Assembly: GCA_035252905.1 (NCBI GenBank)
Contig: DATFCQ010000182.1
Location: forward strand, 1-7,077
DNA from: AP-15 sp035252905
GTDB lineage: Bacteria > Pseudomonadota > Alphaproteobacteria > ATCC43930 > CGMCC-115725
Reading direction: 5' to 3'
DNA: 7,077 nt
Positions 1 to 5,417 of the stretch are shown piece by piece. Every line of letters begins with the position of its first letter. Position 1 is the stretch's first letter. A program made the translations under genes and the position numbers. Under the pieces are notes generated by a model. It was given only the letters and a program-made list of their open reading frames with translations. It was not told where the DNA came from and did not search any database.

Positions 1-95
1 AGGACCGCCGGCCCGGCCGCGGCGAGAGCCGCGCCGGCCCCCAGCACGATGCGCCTGTTGATGCGCGTGCCTGCGGCAGTCGAGGCTTTCTCCAT
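1..95 (-). CDS. TTT-family (Bug-type) substrate-binding protein, N-terminal fragment
   Basis: The left edge cuts this gene, leaving about 31 codons. The start at 95 is chosen because GGAGGGGG lies just upstream of it; an in-frame ATG at 107 is the alternative but has no such site. The visible peptide is MEKASTAAGTRINRRIVLGA followed by an Ala/Gly-rich hydrophobic run. It reads as a signal peptide with a twin arginine (RINRR) before the hydrophobic core, a common form in the periplasmic receptors of tripartite tricarboxylate transporters. Such receptors bind di- or tricarboxylates and deliver them to the TctA/TctB permease. The identification rests on the signal peptide plus the preceding flavoprotein gene, which resembles tricarballylate dehydrogenase and is a frequent neighbour of TTT receptors. 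The mature domain is outside the window, so another Tat-exported protein remains possible. Confidence 0.55.
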   Translation of the reverse strand, partial: MEKASTAAGTRINRRIVLGAGAALAAAGPAV

Positions 96-139
96 TTCCC
101 CCTCCATCGTTTCAGGACGGCCCCTGCGGGTTTACGGCA

Positions 140-168
140 GAGTGTCGCGTTGCAACGACACAGGTCAA
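140..168 (-). promoter_or_regulatory. Candidate promoter with palindromic operator upstream of the TTT receptor
   Basis: On the minus strand, TTGACC (168-163) is followed after 16 nt by GACACT (146-141), a passable -35/-10 pair. Between them lies the perfect 10-bp palindrome CGTTGCAACG (148-157), flanked by GTGTCG (142-147) and CGACAC (156-161). A palindrome inside the spacer is a common repressor position. The site lies in the 178-nt gap between the dehydrogenase stop and the receptor start, so the receptor may have its own controlled promoter. The -10 match is weak and no regulator gene is visible. Confidence 0.3.
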
Positions 169-273
169 GGGAGCCGGTCGCCTTCGCGCGCCGACACGCG
201 GCCGATGCCGAACGCCGGCAGCTCGGCGCCGACAGCCTTGATCCGGCCTGGCCGATGAAGGCCGGTCGGCGCG

Positions 274-1683
274 TCAATCCTGCCGGCCCGCGGCATGTTC
301 GGCGACGCGCAGACCGAAGACGCAGGCCTTGATCAGCCCGCCGACATAGCCCAGCGCACCGCCGCCCTCGAGCCCGCCGGTCGTCCCGCCGGCGGCATAT
401 AGCCCGGCGACCGCCGAGCCGTCCGGCCGCTTCACCCGGCCATGGCCGTCGATCGCGATGCCGCCCATCGTGTTGGTGATACCGGCGCAAATCGGGATCG
501 CGAAGAAGGGCGGCGTCTCGATCCGCCGCGGCGCGCCGCTGCGAGTGGAGCGCTCGGGCAACAGTGTCACCAGCCGGTTGAAGCGGACCGCATCGTTGTA
601 GATGGCGACGGTCTCGGCCAGGTTGACCGGCGGCAGCCTCGCCGCCTCGGCCAGCGCCTCGATCGTATCGGCCCGGTGCACTGTGCCGCCGCCCGCAAGC
701 AATTGCGGATTGGGCGGGATCTGCGCGGCCCTGCCCGCGGTCTCCCAGATCGGAGCGTCGCAGATCACCGTGGCGCATAAAGGATCGTCGAGCCGGGCGA
801 GGTCATTGGTAATCGAAATGCCGCCCAGCCCCTCATCAAGGATCCGATACCCGCGCCGATCCACCACAATCGCCGCAGTCGCAACCGCATCGATCTGCGG
901 ATAGGGCCACAAATTCTTGGTCTCCATCGCGTCGCGGCTCAACAGATGGCCGTAGAACCGGTCGAGCCCGACCAGCGCAGCGCCCGCTTCGGCGGCCATC
1001 TTCAGGCCGTCGCCGATCGCGCTGCCGGCATGGCGCATCAGCACCCGGTCGGGCCGCGGCCCAATATATCTGCGGAACAGCTCGGCATTGCCGGGAAACC
1101 CGCCATCGGCGACGACGACCGCACCGGCGCCGATGTTCAGCGCCGCGCCGTCCCGGTGCGCCGTGACGCCGACGACCCGGCCGCGCTCCAGGCGCAGAGA
1201 GGCCGCCCTGGTGCCGAGCAGCAGCCCGCCCTGTCGCTCCTCGAGCCGCCGGCGCAATGCACCGAGCAGCCGGTCCGGGCCGCGCCCCTGCCAATCCTGC
1301 CCGGCCACCGGCGCCCGCGGCGGCGCCAATGTGAAGCGGTGCCAGCCGATCGCGCTGGCCTGGGTGAATACGGCGCCCTGACGCGCGAGCCAGTCCACCG
1401 TGCGGCCCGCGTCGGCGGCAATCGCCGCCGCCAGTTCCTGATCCGCCTCCCCGCCGGTCTGGCGGTTGATTGCGGCCAGCAGCTCCTCCGGGCTCAGCTT
1501 CACATCGTGGTAGGAGACGTGAAAGATGCCGCCGGCCCAGCGCGAATTGCACGGATAGCCCTCGTCGGGGCCGGCTTCGAGCACGGCCGTGCGCAGCCCC
1601 AATTCGGCGCCGCGAACAGCCGCGCACAGCCCGGCGAAGCCGCCGCCGATCGCCACTAGGTCGAAATGCAAGGGTTCGTTCAT
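274..1683 (-). CDS. FAD-dependent dehydrogenase, tricarballylate dehydrogenase / fumarate reductase flavoprotein family
   Basis: A 469-residue flavoprotein of the FAD_binding_2 (succinate dehydrogenase/fumarate reductase flavoprotein) family. Residues 8-18 carry the Rossmann dinucleotide-binding motif DLVAIGGGFAG, with the ribose-binding glutamate at about E36 (VLEAG). The C-terminus has the second FAD signature, AGLYAAGGTTGGLEGGGALG (about 426-445), and TNTMGGIAIDG near residue 400 is typical of the family's catalytic domain. The length matches TcuA-type tricarballylate dehydrogenases, which oxidise tricarballylate to cis-aconitate. The TTT receptor gene downstream fits uptake and oxidation of a carboxylic acid, but the substrate is inferred. 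The ATG at 1683 is chosen because AGAGGA precedes it at good spacing; the longer reading to 1743 adds 20 residues without family character. Ketosteroid dehydrogenase-like enzymes share the fold and cannot be excluded. Confidence 0.85.
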   Translation of the reverse strand: MNEPLHFDLVAIGGGFAGLCAAVRGAELGLRTAVLEAGPDEGYPCNSRWAGGIFHVSYHDVKLSPEELLAAINRQTGGEADQELAAAIAADAGRTVDWLARQGAVFTQASAIGWHRFTLAPPRAPVAGQDWQGRGPDRLLGALRRRLEERQGGLLLGTRAASLRLERGRVVGVTAHRDGAALNIGAGAVVVADGGFPGNAELFRRYIGPRPDRVLMRHAGSAIGDGLKMAAEAGAALVGLDRFYGHLLSRDAMETKNLWPYPQIDAVATAAIVVDRRGYRILDEGLGGISITNDLARLDDPLCATVICDAPIWETAGRAAQIPPNPQLLAGGGTVHRADTIEALAEAARLPPVNLAETVAIYNDAVRFNRLVTLLPERSTRSGAPRRIETPPFFAIPICAGITNTMGGIAIDGHGRVKRPDGSAVAGLYAAGGTTGGLEGGGALGYVGGLIKACVFGLRVAEHAAGRQD

Positions 1684-1739
1684 CCGGTCCTCTGCGAGGG
1701 GTCGCGGTGTCGTTTCGCCGCCAAGCGACGCAAGCGGGA

Positions 1740-1830
1740 TCATAATGCCTCAAGGGCGGCGATCACGGCACCGTCGACGAGGATGCCTTCGGCGCGGTGG
1801 CGCCGCATGCGCTCGGCGCCGGCCCTTCGA
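1740..1830 (-). pseudogene. 3' remnant of an unidentified gene
   Basis: The minus frame ending at the TGA at 1740 carries a plausible protein end, RMRRHRAEGILVDGAVIAAL followed by EAL. This amphipathic tail resembles the C-termini of malate/L-lactate dehydrogenase-type (Ldh_2) oxidoreductases, which occur in carboxylate-utilisation operons. Upstream of about 1826 the frame becomes composition-driven sequence and overlaps a dispersed repeat, and there is no convincing start. I read it as the last 25-30 codons of a gene whose remainder was deleted, lying 56 nt before the FAD dehydrogenase and in the same orientation. The family guess is weak and chance coding appearance is possible. Confidence 0.25.
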
Positions 1831-1846
1831 CAAGCCCAGGAGGGTG
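1822..1846. repeat. Copy of a dispersed CTTCGACAAG-type intergenic repeat
   Basis: The sequence GCCCTTCGACAAGCCCAGG followed by AGGGTG (reverse strand: CACCCT, then CCTGGGCTTGTCGAAGGGC) closely resembles an intergenic repeat that recurs in many GC-rich proteobacterial genomes with the core CTTCGACAAGCTCAGG. Only one copy is in this window, so its repeat nature rests on recognition, not on multiplicity seen here. It lies between the broken vapC and the gene remnant, at a likely breakpoint. Confidence 0.4.
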
Positions 1847-1915
1847 TGCGCGCCCTCGGGTTTGCCGCCTCTCGGCATGCCGCGCCTCCCTCGTCAGAGA
1901 AGGCGTTACTATTCG

Positions 1916-2202
1916 TCATTCCCAAGGGTCCAGCATTGGGGCGGCCATCCGCTGAAAGTCGGCGGTGTTGCGCGTGACCACCGTGAGGTTAGGAACGAGC
2001 GCCGTGGCGGCGATCAGGGGGTCGCGGTACGGTTGGGGATCGGAGACGTGGAGAGCGGCGCAGCGCCGGGCGACGGCGGTACGGTGGTGCTCGACAACAA
2101 CATGTCCGCGGGCGGTACGCTGTCGGCCCACGCCGCCACTCTTGGATCGGTGCGGCTTGGCCGGCGCAGCTCGGAGGCGACGTTCGTGTCGAGCAGGAAC
2201 AT
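1916..2202 (-). pseudogene. vapC: VapC-type PIN-domain toxin, broken by an internal frameshifting deletion
   Basis: VapC toxins are PIN-domain ribonucleases neutralised by a cognate antitoxin. The N-terminal frame from the ATG at 2202 reads MFLLDTNVASELRR and continues through WADSVPPADMLLSSTT, with the first catalytic aspartate (LLDTN). Near 2085 this frame turns into unrelated sequence. The frame ending at the TGA at 1916 then supplies the family's C-terminal part, VARRCAALHVSDPQPYRDPL, IAATA, VTRNTADF and a final PWE. The two halves abut, but the central 40-45 residues that FitB-like VapC proteins usually have, including the second catalytic acidic residue (the LELE-type helix), are absent. 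About 95 codons remain instead of about 138. The junction has the short repeat ACCGTACCG, consistent with a microhomology deletion of a length not divisible by three. The start directly follows the antitoxin stop (TGA then ATG), so translation was coupled. No active toxin is expected. Confidence 0.85.
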
Positions 2203-2454
2203 TCACGCGAGGCCGTTGAGCTTGAGAGGCTCAGCACCCAGCCGCGGCGGCTCGAATTCCAGAGTCTCACTGTCAGGATCCGCCAGGAGGGCGCGCATAC
2301 CGGGTCCGCCGCCGATCAAGCGCCGATAGGTTTCGTGACGCATCAGGACATAAGCGGGGCGCCCGCGATCGGTGATAATGACGGGCCCTTGATCCGCTGC
2401 GCGCTTTGCGCGTGCGACGTCTTGGTCGAATTGGCGGCTTGTCAAGACAGGCAT
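2203..2454 (-). CDS. Phd/YefM-family antitoxin
   Basis: An 83-residue type II antitoxin. Its N-terminus, MPVLTSRQFDQDVARAKRAA, and the segment GPVIITDRGRPAYVLMRHET (about 25-44) are the Phd/YefM DNA-binding fold. In this family that part binds the operator as a dimer, while the C-terminal tail (LEFEPPRLG) wraps the toxin. The ATG at 2454 is preferred over the GTG at 2460 because GGGAG lies 5 nt upstream of it. The gene directly abuts the broken vapC and is preceded by a candidate promoter with inverted-repeat arms, fitting autoregulation. The antitoxin itself looks intact although its toxin is destroyed, so it may be an orphan or be able to neutralise a related toxin elsewhere. Confidence 0.85.
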   Translation of the reverse strand: MPVLTSRQFDQDVARAKRAADQGPVIITDRGRPAYVLMRHETYRRLIGGGPGMRALLADPDSETLEFEPPRLGAEPLKLNGLA

Positions 2455-2487
2455 CGGCACTCCCGATCCGGGGTCTTGATGATGCCG

Positions 2488-2530
2488 TAGATACTACGTT
2501 TGCCGGCGGAGGACAATCGCGTGTAGTATC
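2488..2530 (-). promoter_or_regulatory. Candidate promoter and inverted-repeat operator of the phd/vapC module
   Basis: GATACTAC (2490-2497) and its exact reverse complement GTAGTATC (2523-2530) form an inverted repeat with starts 33 bp apart, about three helical turns, so both arms face the same side of the DNA. On the minus strand, TTGTCC (2516-2511) and TATCTA (2493-2488) are spaced 17 nt, giving a moderate -35/-10 pair. One arm overlaps the -10 and the other lies upstream of the -35. This matches autoregulation as known for Phd/YefM systems, but binding is inferred. Confidence 0.45.
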
Positions 2531-2588
2531 GTTCCTACGTAACTAGCCCCACGGTAGCGCTGCATCAATCCCTCAGAGCGACGCCCGG

Positions 2589-3356
2589 TCACAACGGGAA
2601 TTCGAACTCGACGCGGAACCGGACCGCATTAGGCTCGGCCGCACTGTTGAGGCCGCGCAGATAGGCCGCGTCGTAGCGGATGCCGCCGGGCGTGTTGATC
2701 CCCAATTCGCGGAACCCGACAAAGCCGGCGAAGGCGGGGCCGGCGCGATGCTCCGGCTCGGGGCCGTGCGCGCCGAGCGTGAAGCTGCCGTAATACTCAA
2801 CGCCTAGCTCGAAATGCGGATTGAGCAGCGCGCGCGACTGCGCGGCGACCAGCATGCTCAGCGGGCCGACACTGCCTTCTCCGAGATCTTTCGTGAACAG
2901 CAGGTTGATGCTGTGCAGTGTGTCGAGCCCGAACAGCGGCACCTGCTTCTGAATTAGCGGTCCGATCGTCAGGTTGCGCGCGTCGCCGCGGCGGACCGGG
3001 TTCTCGAATTCGGCAAAGAATCCGAGATCGGCCCAATACTTGCCCTGCGGCGTCAATTGGAGGAAGCCCTCCACCGCCGTCGCATCATAATGAAAGCCCT
3101 GGCCGGGATCGGCAGCAGTCTCCGCCTCAACGCCCAGCTTCAGCCATTGCGTGAATCCGTATTCGAGTTCATGCACGGTCGTCTTGCTGCTGCCGATCAC
3201 GAAATTGTTTTCGAACTCGAGCTCGTGGAAATCAATGATCGGGCTGCGGATTTTCAGATCGTCGGCATTTGCCCTCGCCGTCGCAAAGCCGAGCGTTGTC
3301 GCCGCCAGGGCCGCTGTGCAAACGCGACGCATTCGCGTCATAAGGCCGAATACCAT
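2589..3356 (-). CDS. Exported protein, probable outer-membrane beta-barrel, function unknown
   Basis: A 255-residue protein with a clear Sec signal peptide: positive residues at 8-11 (RMRR), a hydrophobic stretch at 12-27 and an ANA cleavage site near residue 31. The mature part opens DDLKIRSPIIDFHELEFENN and continues in alternating polar/hydrophobic segments such as VHELEYGFTQWLKLGVEAE and YWADLGFFAEFE, ending RFRVEFEFPL. The pattern and aromatic-rich end suggest beta-strands of an outer-membrane barrel. The ATG at 3356 has GGGAGGA about 6 nt upstream; a second ATG at 3341 (MTRMRR) would also leave a usable signal peptide. It lies downstream of a cupredoxin gene in the same orientation. Similar exported proteins sit beside cupredoxin/FTR1 iron-uptake genes in some proteobacteria, so a metal-related role is possible but unproven. 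I cannot name the family. Confidence 0.65.
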   Translation of the reverse strand: MVFGLMTRMRRVCTAALAATTLGFATARANADDLKIRSPIIDFHELEFENNFVIGSSKTTVHELEYGFTQWLKLGVEAETAADPGQGFHYDATAVEGFLQLTPQGKYWADLGFFAEFENPVRRGDARNLTIGPLIQKQVPLFGLDTLHSINLLFTKDLGEGSVGPLSMLVAAQSRALLNPHFELGVEYYGSFTLGAHGPEPEHRAGPAFAGFVGFRELGINTPGGIRYDAAYLRGLNSAAEPNAVRFRVEFEFPL

Positions 3357-3445
3357 GACGGGTCCTCCCACTCTTCTTTTGTCAGCGGCTGCTTCGGAGT
3401 TGCGCTTTGGGGCCGGCTGTGCCTGCGCGTTGCCGAAGAAGCGCA

Positions 3446-3724
3446 TCAGGCCGCTGACGATAGCGAGCGTCGGCACGTAAAAAACGACTTGGATGCCGGG
3501 CTGCCCGGCGTAACGGCCTGCTCGCGATGCAGCGAGCTGCTCTCGAACTCCGCCGGGGTCTGCTGCTCGTTGATGACCTTCAGCTCGACCTTGACGCCGG
3601 CCGGGATCGATACCTGTGCCGGTACGAACTGGTGGTCGCGCAGCATGATCGATGCGCTCGGCGTCTGCGCAAAAGCCGGTATCGCCCCCCAAAGCACGCC
3701 AACAATGGCGACGGCTCGCAACAT
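3446..3724 (-). CDS. Periplasmic cupredoxin-domain protein with truncated/frameshifted C-terminus
   Basis: The start at 3724 gives a typical signal peptide, MLRAVAIVGVLWGAIPAFA with cleavage before QT. The segment DHQFVPAQVSIPAGVKVEL (about 30-48) followed by NEQQTPAEFESSSLHREQ (about 52-69) is the first half of the Cupredoxin_1 family often found beside FTR1 iron permeases. After VTPG (about residue 74), relatives normally continue through strands to a second copper-ligand region of the FF..FH type. Here the frame becomes SPASKSFFTCRRSLSSAA and stops. The overlapping frame reads QVVFYVPTL and later RFFGNAQAQ, which resembles the missing strands, so a frameshift or deletion near 3485-3505 is likely. 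Copper binding is therefore doubtful. A TTG start at 3760 is possible, but it would fall within the candidate -10 and adds an unneeded N-terminal extension. Confidence 0.6.
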   Translation of the reverse strand: MLRAVAIVGVLWGAIPAFAQTPSASIMLRDHQFVPAQVSIPAGVKVELKVINEQQTPAEFESSSLHREQAVTPGSPASKSFFTCRRSLSSAA

Positions 3725-3759
3725 CGGAAGGCAACCGATGCAACTGATAATCGCTCGCA

Positions 3760-3788
3760 AAATTACGGAGACGCACGCTGGTTAGCAA
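3760..3788 (-). promoter_or_regulatory. Candidate sigma-70 promoter for the cupredoxin gene
   Basis: On the minus strand TTGCTA (3788-3783) and TAATTT (3765-3760) are separated by 17 nt. Transcription would begin near 3753, leaving a leader of about 30 nt before the ATG at 3724, which supports that start over the upstream TTG. The cupredoxin gene and the exported protein downstream could share this promoter. It was found by motif matching only. Confidence 0.4.
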
Positions 3789-3927
3789 TCCAGCGCCGCG
3801 CGCAGCTGGTCTGCCGAATCGTCGCACCTCGTGCTGACCACGACGACCGCCAACGGCGCATCATCGCCATTCGACGCCTGGGGAAGAGGGCCTACTCTCC
3901 ACCCGATAGCTGACCTTGGCAGTCAAA

Positions 3928-3998
3928 ATCAAGATATCTGCGTCGAAATCAGATCATTGAAAAAATTGGGCTTTCTTGATGCAGATTTCTGATGCAGA
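3928..3998. repeat. AT-rich repeats upstream of the recombinase, possible res-like or promoter region
   Basis: This stretch is clearly more AT-rich than its surroundings. ATCAAGATATCTGC (3928-3941) is an imperfect inverted copy of GCAGATTTCTGAT (3981-3993), and TGATGCAGA occurs as a direct repeat at 3977-3985 and 3990-3998. Resolvase-type recombinases commonly act at, and repress from, inverted-repeat sites just upstream of their own gene, so this could be the crossover or operator region. It could also simply be the promoter. The rest of the divergent gap (3789-3927) shows nothing I can support. Confidence 0.3.
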
Positions 3999-4006
3999 AG
4001 TCGGTC

Positions 4007-4549
4007 ATGATTTACTGATATGTCCGCGTCTCAACTGCCGCGCAGGACGAAACCGGACAGGTGCGCCAACTGACGGCGGCCGGGTGCGAAAAGGTGTTCC
4101 GCGAGACGATCACCGGCACCGCGGCCGACCGGCCGTGGCTTGCCAGGCTGATGAAGGCCCTCGGCCCCGGCGATGTTGTCATCACCCCGGCCGTTGACCG
4201 CCTGTCGCGCGACACGACTGACCTTCTGGCGATCGCACGCGACATGCAGCGCGCCGGGGCGGGTATCCGGTCATTGGCCGAGCCATTCCTCGACACCACA
4301 TCTGACTTCGCCGAGATCATCTTCGCCATCCTTGGCGTAGCGGCGAAGCTGGAGCGCCGCCGCATTCTGGAGCGCACCGCGCGCGGCCGGGCCGACACCA
4401 AGGCGAAGGGCGTCAAATTCGGCCGTAAGCCGATCCTCACTCCGCACCAGCAGAAGGAGGTCCGCAAGCACCTCGAAGCGGGCGAGACGCAGCGCAGCGT
4501 CGCCCGCTCCTACAATGTTAGTCAGAGCACGATTTCGAGGCTATCGTAG
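4007..4549 (+). pseudogene. Serine recombinase (resolvase/invertase type) with in-frame TGA at codon 4
   Basis: From the ATG at 4007 the frame reads MIY, TGA (4016-4018), then YVRVSTAAQDETGQVRQLTA and onward to the TAG at 4549. Family members usually begin MIYGYVRVS or similar, so the TGA sits exactly where a glycine codon is expected, one base change from GGA. The catalytic serine (VRVS, codon 4031-4033) lies after the stop. The first later start in frame, GTG at 4061, would omit it, so reinitiation would give an inactive protein. The rest is intact: the DRLSRD motif of the catalytic core, the EIIFAILGVAAKLERRRI E-helix, the GRKPIL hinge, and a C-terminal helix-turn-helix (RSVARSYNVSQSTISRL). 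Total length of about 180 codons is normal for the family. Such enzymes resolve cointegrates or invert DNA segments. Only recoding, readthrough or a sequencing error would rescue it. Confidence 0.8.
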
Positions 4550-4592
4550 GAGGCGCAACGAGCAAATTTACACCTATGCCTCCGGCGAAGTA

Positions 4593-5135
4593 ATGGATGG
4601 TCTTATGGGCAGGAGAAATTATCTTATCACGGGCGTTTCCGGCGCCGGCAAAACGGCGGTCTGCACAGAATTGCAGCGGCGCGGCTACCAGGCCATTCAT
4701 GGTGACTGGGAATTGGTGTGTCGAGGCGATCCGGAAACGGGTCTACCGACAGCTCCGGAAATGGATACACCGACGGCTACCTGGATGTCCGAGCACCACA
4801 TTTGGGATGTAGAGAAAGTACAAGCCTTCGGCGCCAACCAGGAGACGGCGGTCACCTTTTTCTGCGGTGGCTCGAGGAATTTTGCCAAATTCATCGACTT
4901 ATTTGACGGCGTGTTTGTCCTGGAGGTCGACCTGGACACCATGAGCCGGCGGATTGATGAGCGAGTGGCACTGGACCCAACTGACTGGGGCGGAAAACCG
5001 GAGGAACGGGAACTCGCTGTGCGCTTGCATCAGACGAAAGAAGACATTCCGAAAAACGGCATCATCATCGACGCCACACGACCACTTGAGCACGTGGTGG
5101 ATGAGATTCTTACGCGTACCCGGACAGTTGACTGA
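4593..5135 (+). CDS. Small P-loop NTPase, predicted nucleoside/small-molecule kinase
   Basis: A 180-residue protein with an N-terminal Walker A motif GVSGAGKT (about 14-21) in the context RRNYLITGVSGAGKT, followed by a helix (TELQRRGY) and DWELVCRGDPETG. This resembles the adenylate/shikimate kinase-like AAA-type ATPases annotated as nucleoside kinases or AAA family ATPases. VTFFCGGSRNFAKFIDLFDG (about 89-108), the VLEVDLDTMSRRIDER lid-like segment, and a final IIIDATRPLEHVVDEIL complete the fold. The substrate is unknown. The start could be 4593 or 4605; neither has a strong ribosome-binding site, and GGATGG before 4605 slightly favours the shorter form. It begins 43 nt after the recombinase. 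The sequence is visibly less GC-rich than its neighbours, which suggests separate acquisition. A zeta-toxin-like role is conceivable but no antitoxin partner is seen. Confidence 0.75.
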   Translation: MDGLMGRRNYLITGVSGAGKTAVCTELQRRGYQAIHGDWELVCRGDPETGLPTAPEMDTPTATWMSEHHIWDVEKVQAFGANQETAVTFFCGGSRNFAKFIDLFDGVFVLEVDLDTMSRRIDERVALDPTDWGGKPEERELAVRLHQTKEDIPKNGIIIDATRPLEHVVDEILTRTRTVD

Positions 5136-5175
5136 GCGCTGGTTGCACTCGCGACTTACCATAACTGCGGTCATC

Positions 5176-5236
5176 GGACAGGCGGCTGTCCGCGCAAGGT
5201 AGAAATGTCACCCGGCGCGCAAAATAGAAATGACAC
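5176..5236. mobile_element. Probable IS21-type element end (terminal repeat scar)
   Basis: GCGCAAGGTAGAAATGTCAC (5192-5211) and GCGCAAAATAGAAATGACAC (5217-5236) are 20-bp direct repeats with three mismatches, 25 bp apart. On the other strand they read as the GTGTCATTTCTATTTTGC pattern often seen in multiple copies at the ends of IS21-family elements. GGACAG (5176-5181) and CTGTCC (5186-5191), an inverted repeat, sit immediately beside them. No istA or istB coding sequence is present, so this is at most a relic end. The following stretch to about 5367 has no gene or element I can support. Confidence 0.45.
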
Positions 5237-5367
5237 TCGAGGGGCGCCCAGCGGTCTGTGCTGGTGGGCTTGCCGCCTCCGGTATAGCTGATTTCCGTCA
5301 CGTAGCGAAATATAGGAGCGGCGATCCGTCCTTCTTCCGATCCGCCGCCTCAGACTGGAAGCGCGGA

Positions 5368-5417
5368 TTGCGATTCCCCGCCGATGGTATATATTCTCTA
5401 TAAGGAGAATGAATACC
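5368..5417 (+). promoter_or_regulatory. Promoter with 32-bp imperfect palindrome controlling the DUF433/DUF5615 operon
   Basis: TTGCGA (5368-5373) and TATATT (5390-5395) are spaced 16 nt, predicting a start near 5402 and a very short leader. Over the -10 and the ribosome-binding site lies an inverted repeat, GGTATATATTCTC (5386-5398) against GAGAATGAATACC (5405-5417). Eleven of 13 positions pair around a 6-nt centre (TATAAG), and it ends directly before the ATG at 5418. The AAGGAG site lies inside it. It could be a DNA operator for the antitoxin (conditional autoregulation is usual in such modules). If transcribed it could also fold and hide the ribosome-binding site. Confidence 0.6.

Noticed and set aside
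836..1753. Long minus-strand frame overlapping the FAD dehydrogenase
   Set aside because: It is an Arg/Gly-rich out-of-frame shadow of the flavoprotein gene, with no motifs of its own; long spurious frames are common in GC-rich DNA.
3057..3785. 242-codon plus-strand frame over the cupredoxin and exported-protein genes
   Set aside because: It lies opposite genes with signal peptides and family motifs, and shows no domain character.
3357..3827. N-terminal extension of the exported protein frame up to 3827
   Set aside because: The ATG at 3356 has a strong ribosome-binding site and begins a proper signal peptide. The extension mixes cupredoxin antiframe and frameshift remnant.
4016..4018. TGA recoded as an amino acid genome-wide or as selenocysteine
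   Set aside because: Other genes here end normally in TGA, the family has glycine at this position, and I see no SECIS-like element; a nonsense mutation is simpler.
5192..5236. CRISPR array
   Set aside because: Only two imperfect repeats with a 5-nt gap between them; no array spacing and no cas genes.
5110..5301. Minus-strand frame starting MTEISYTGGG across the IS21-like repeats
   Set aside because: It reads through the repeat sequences and into the end of the kinase gene, with no recognisable family.
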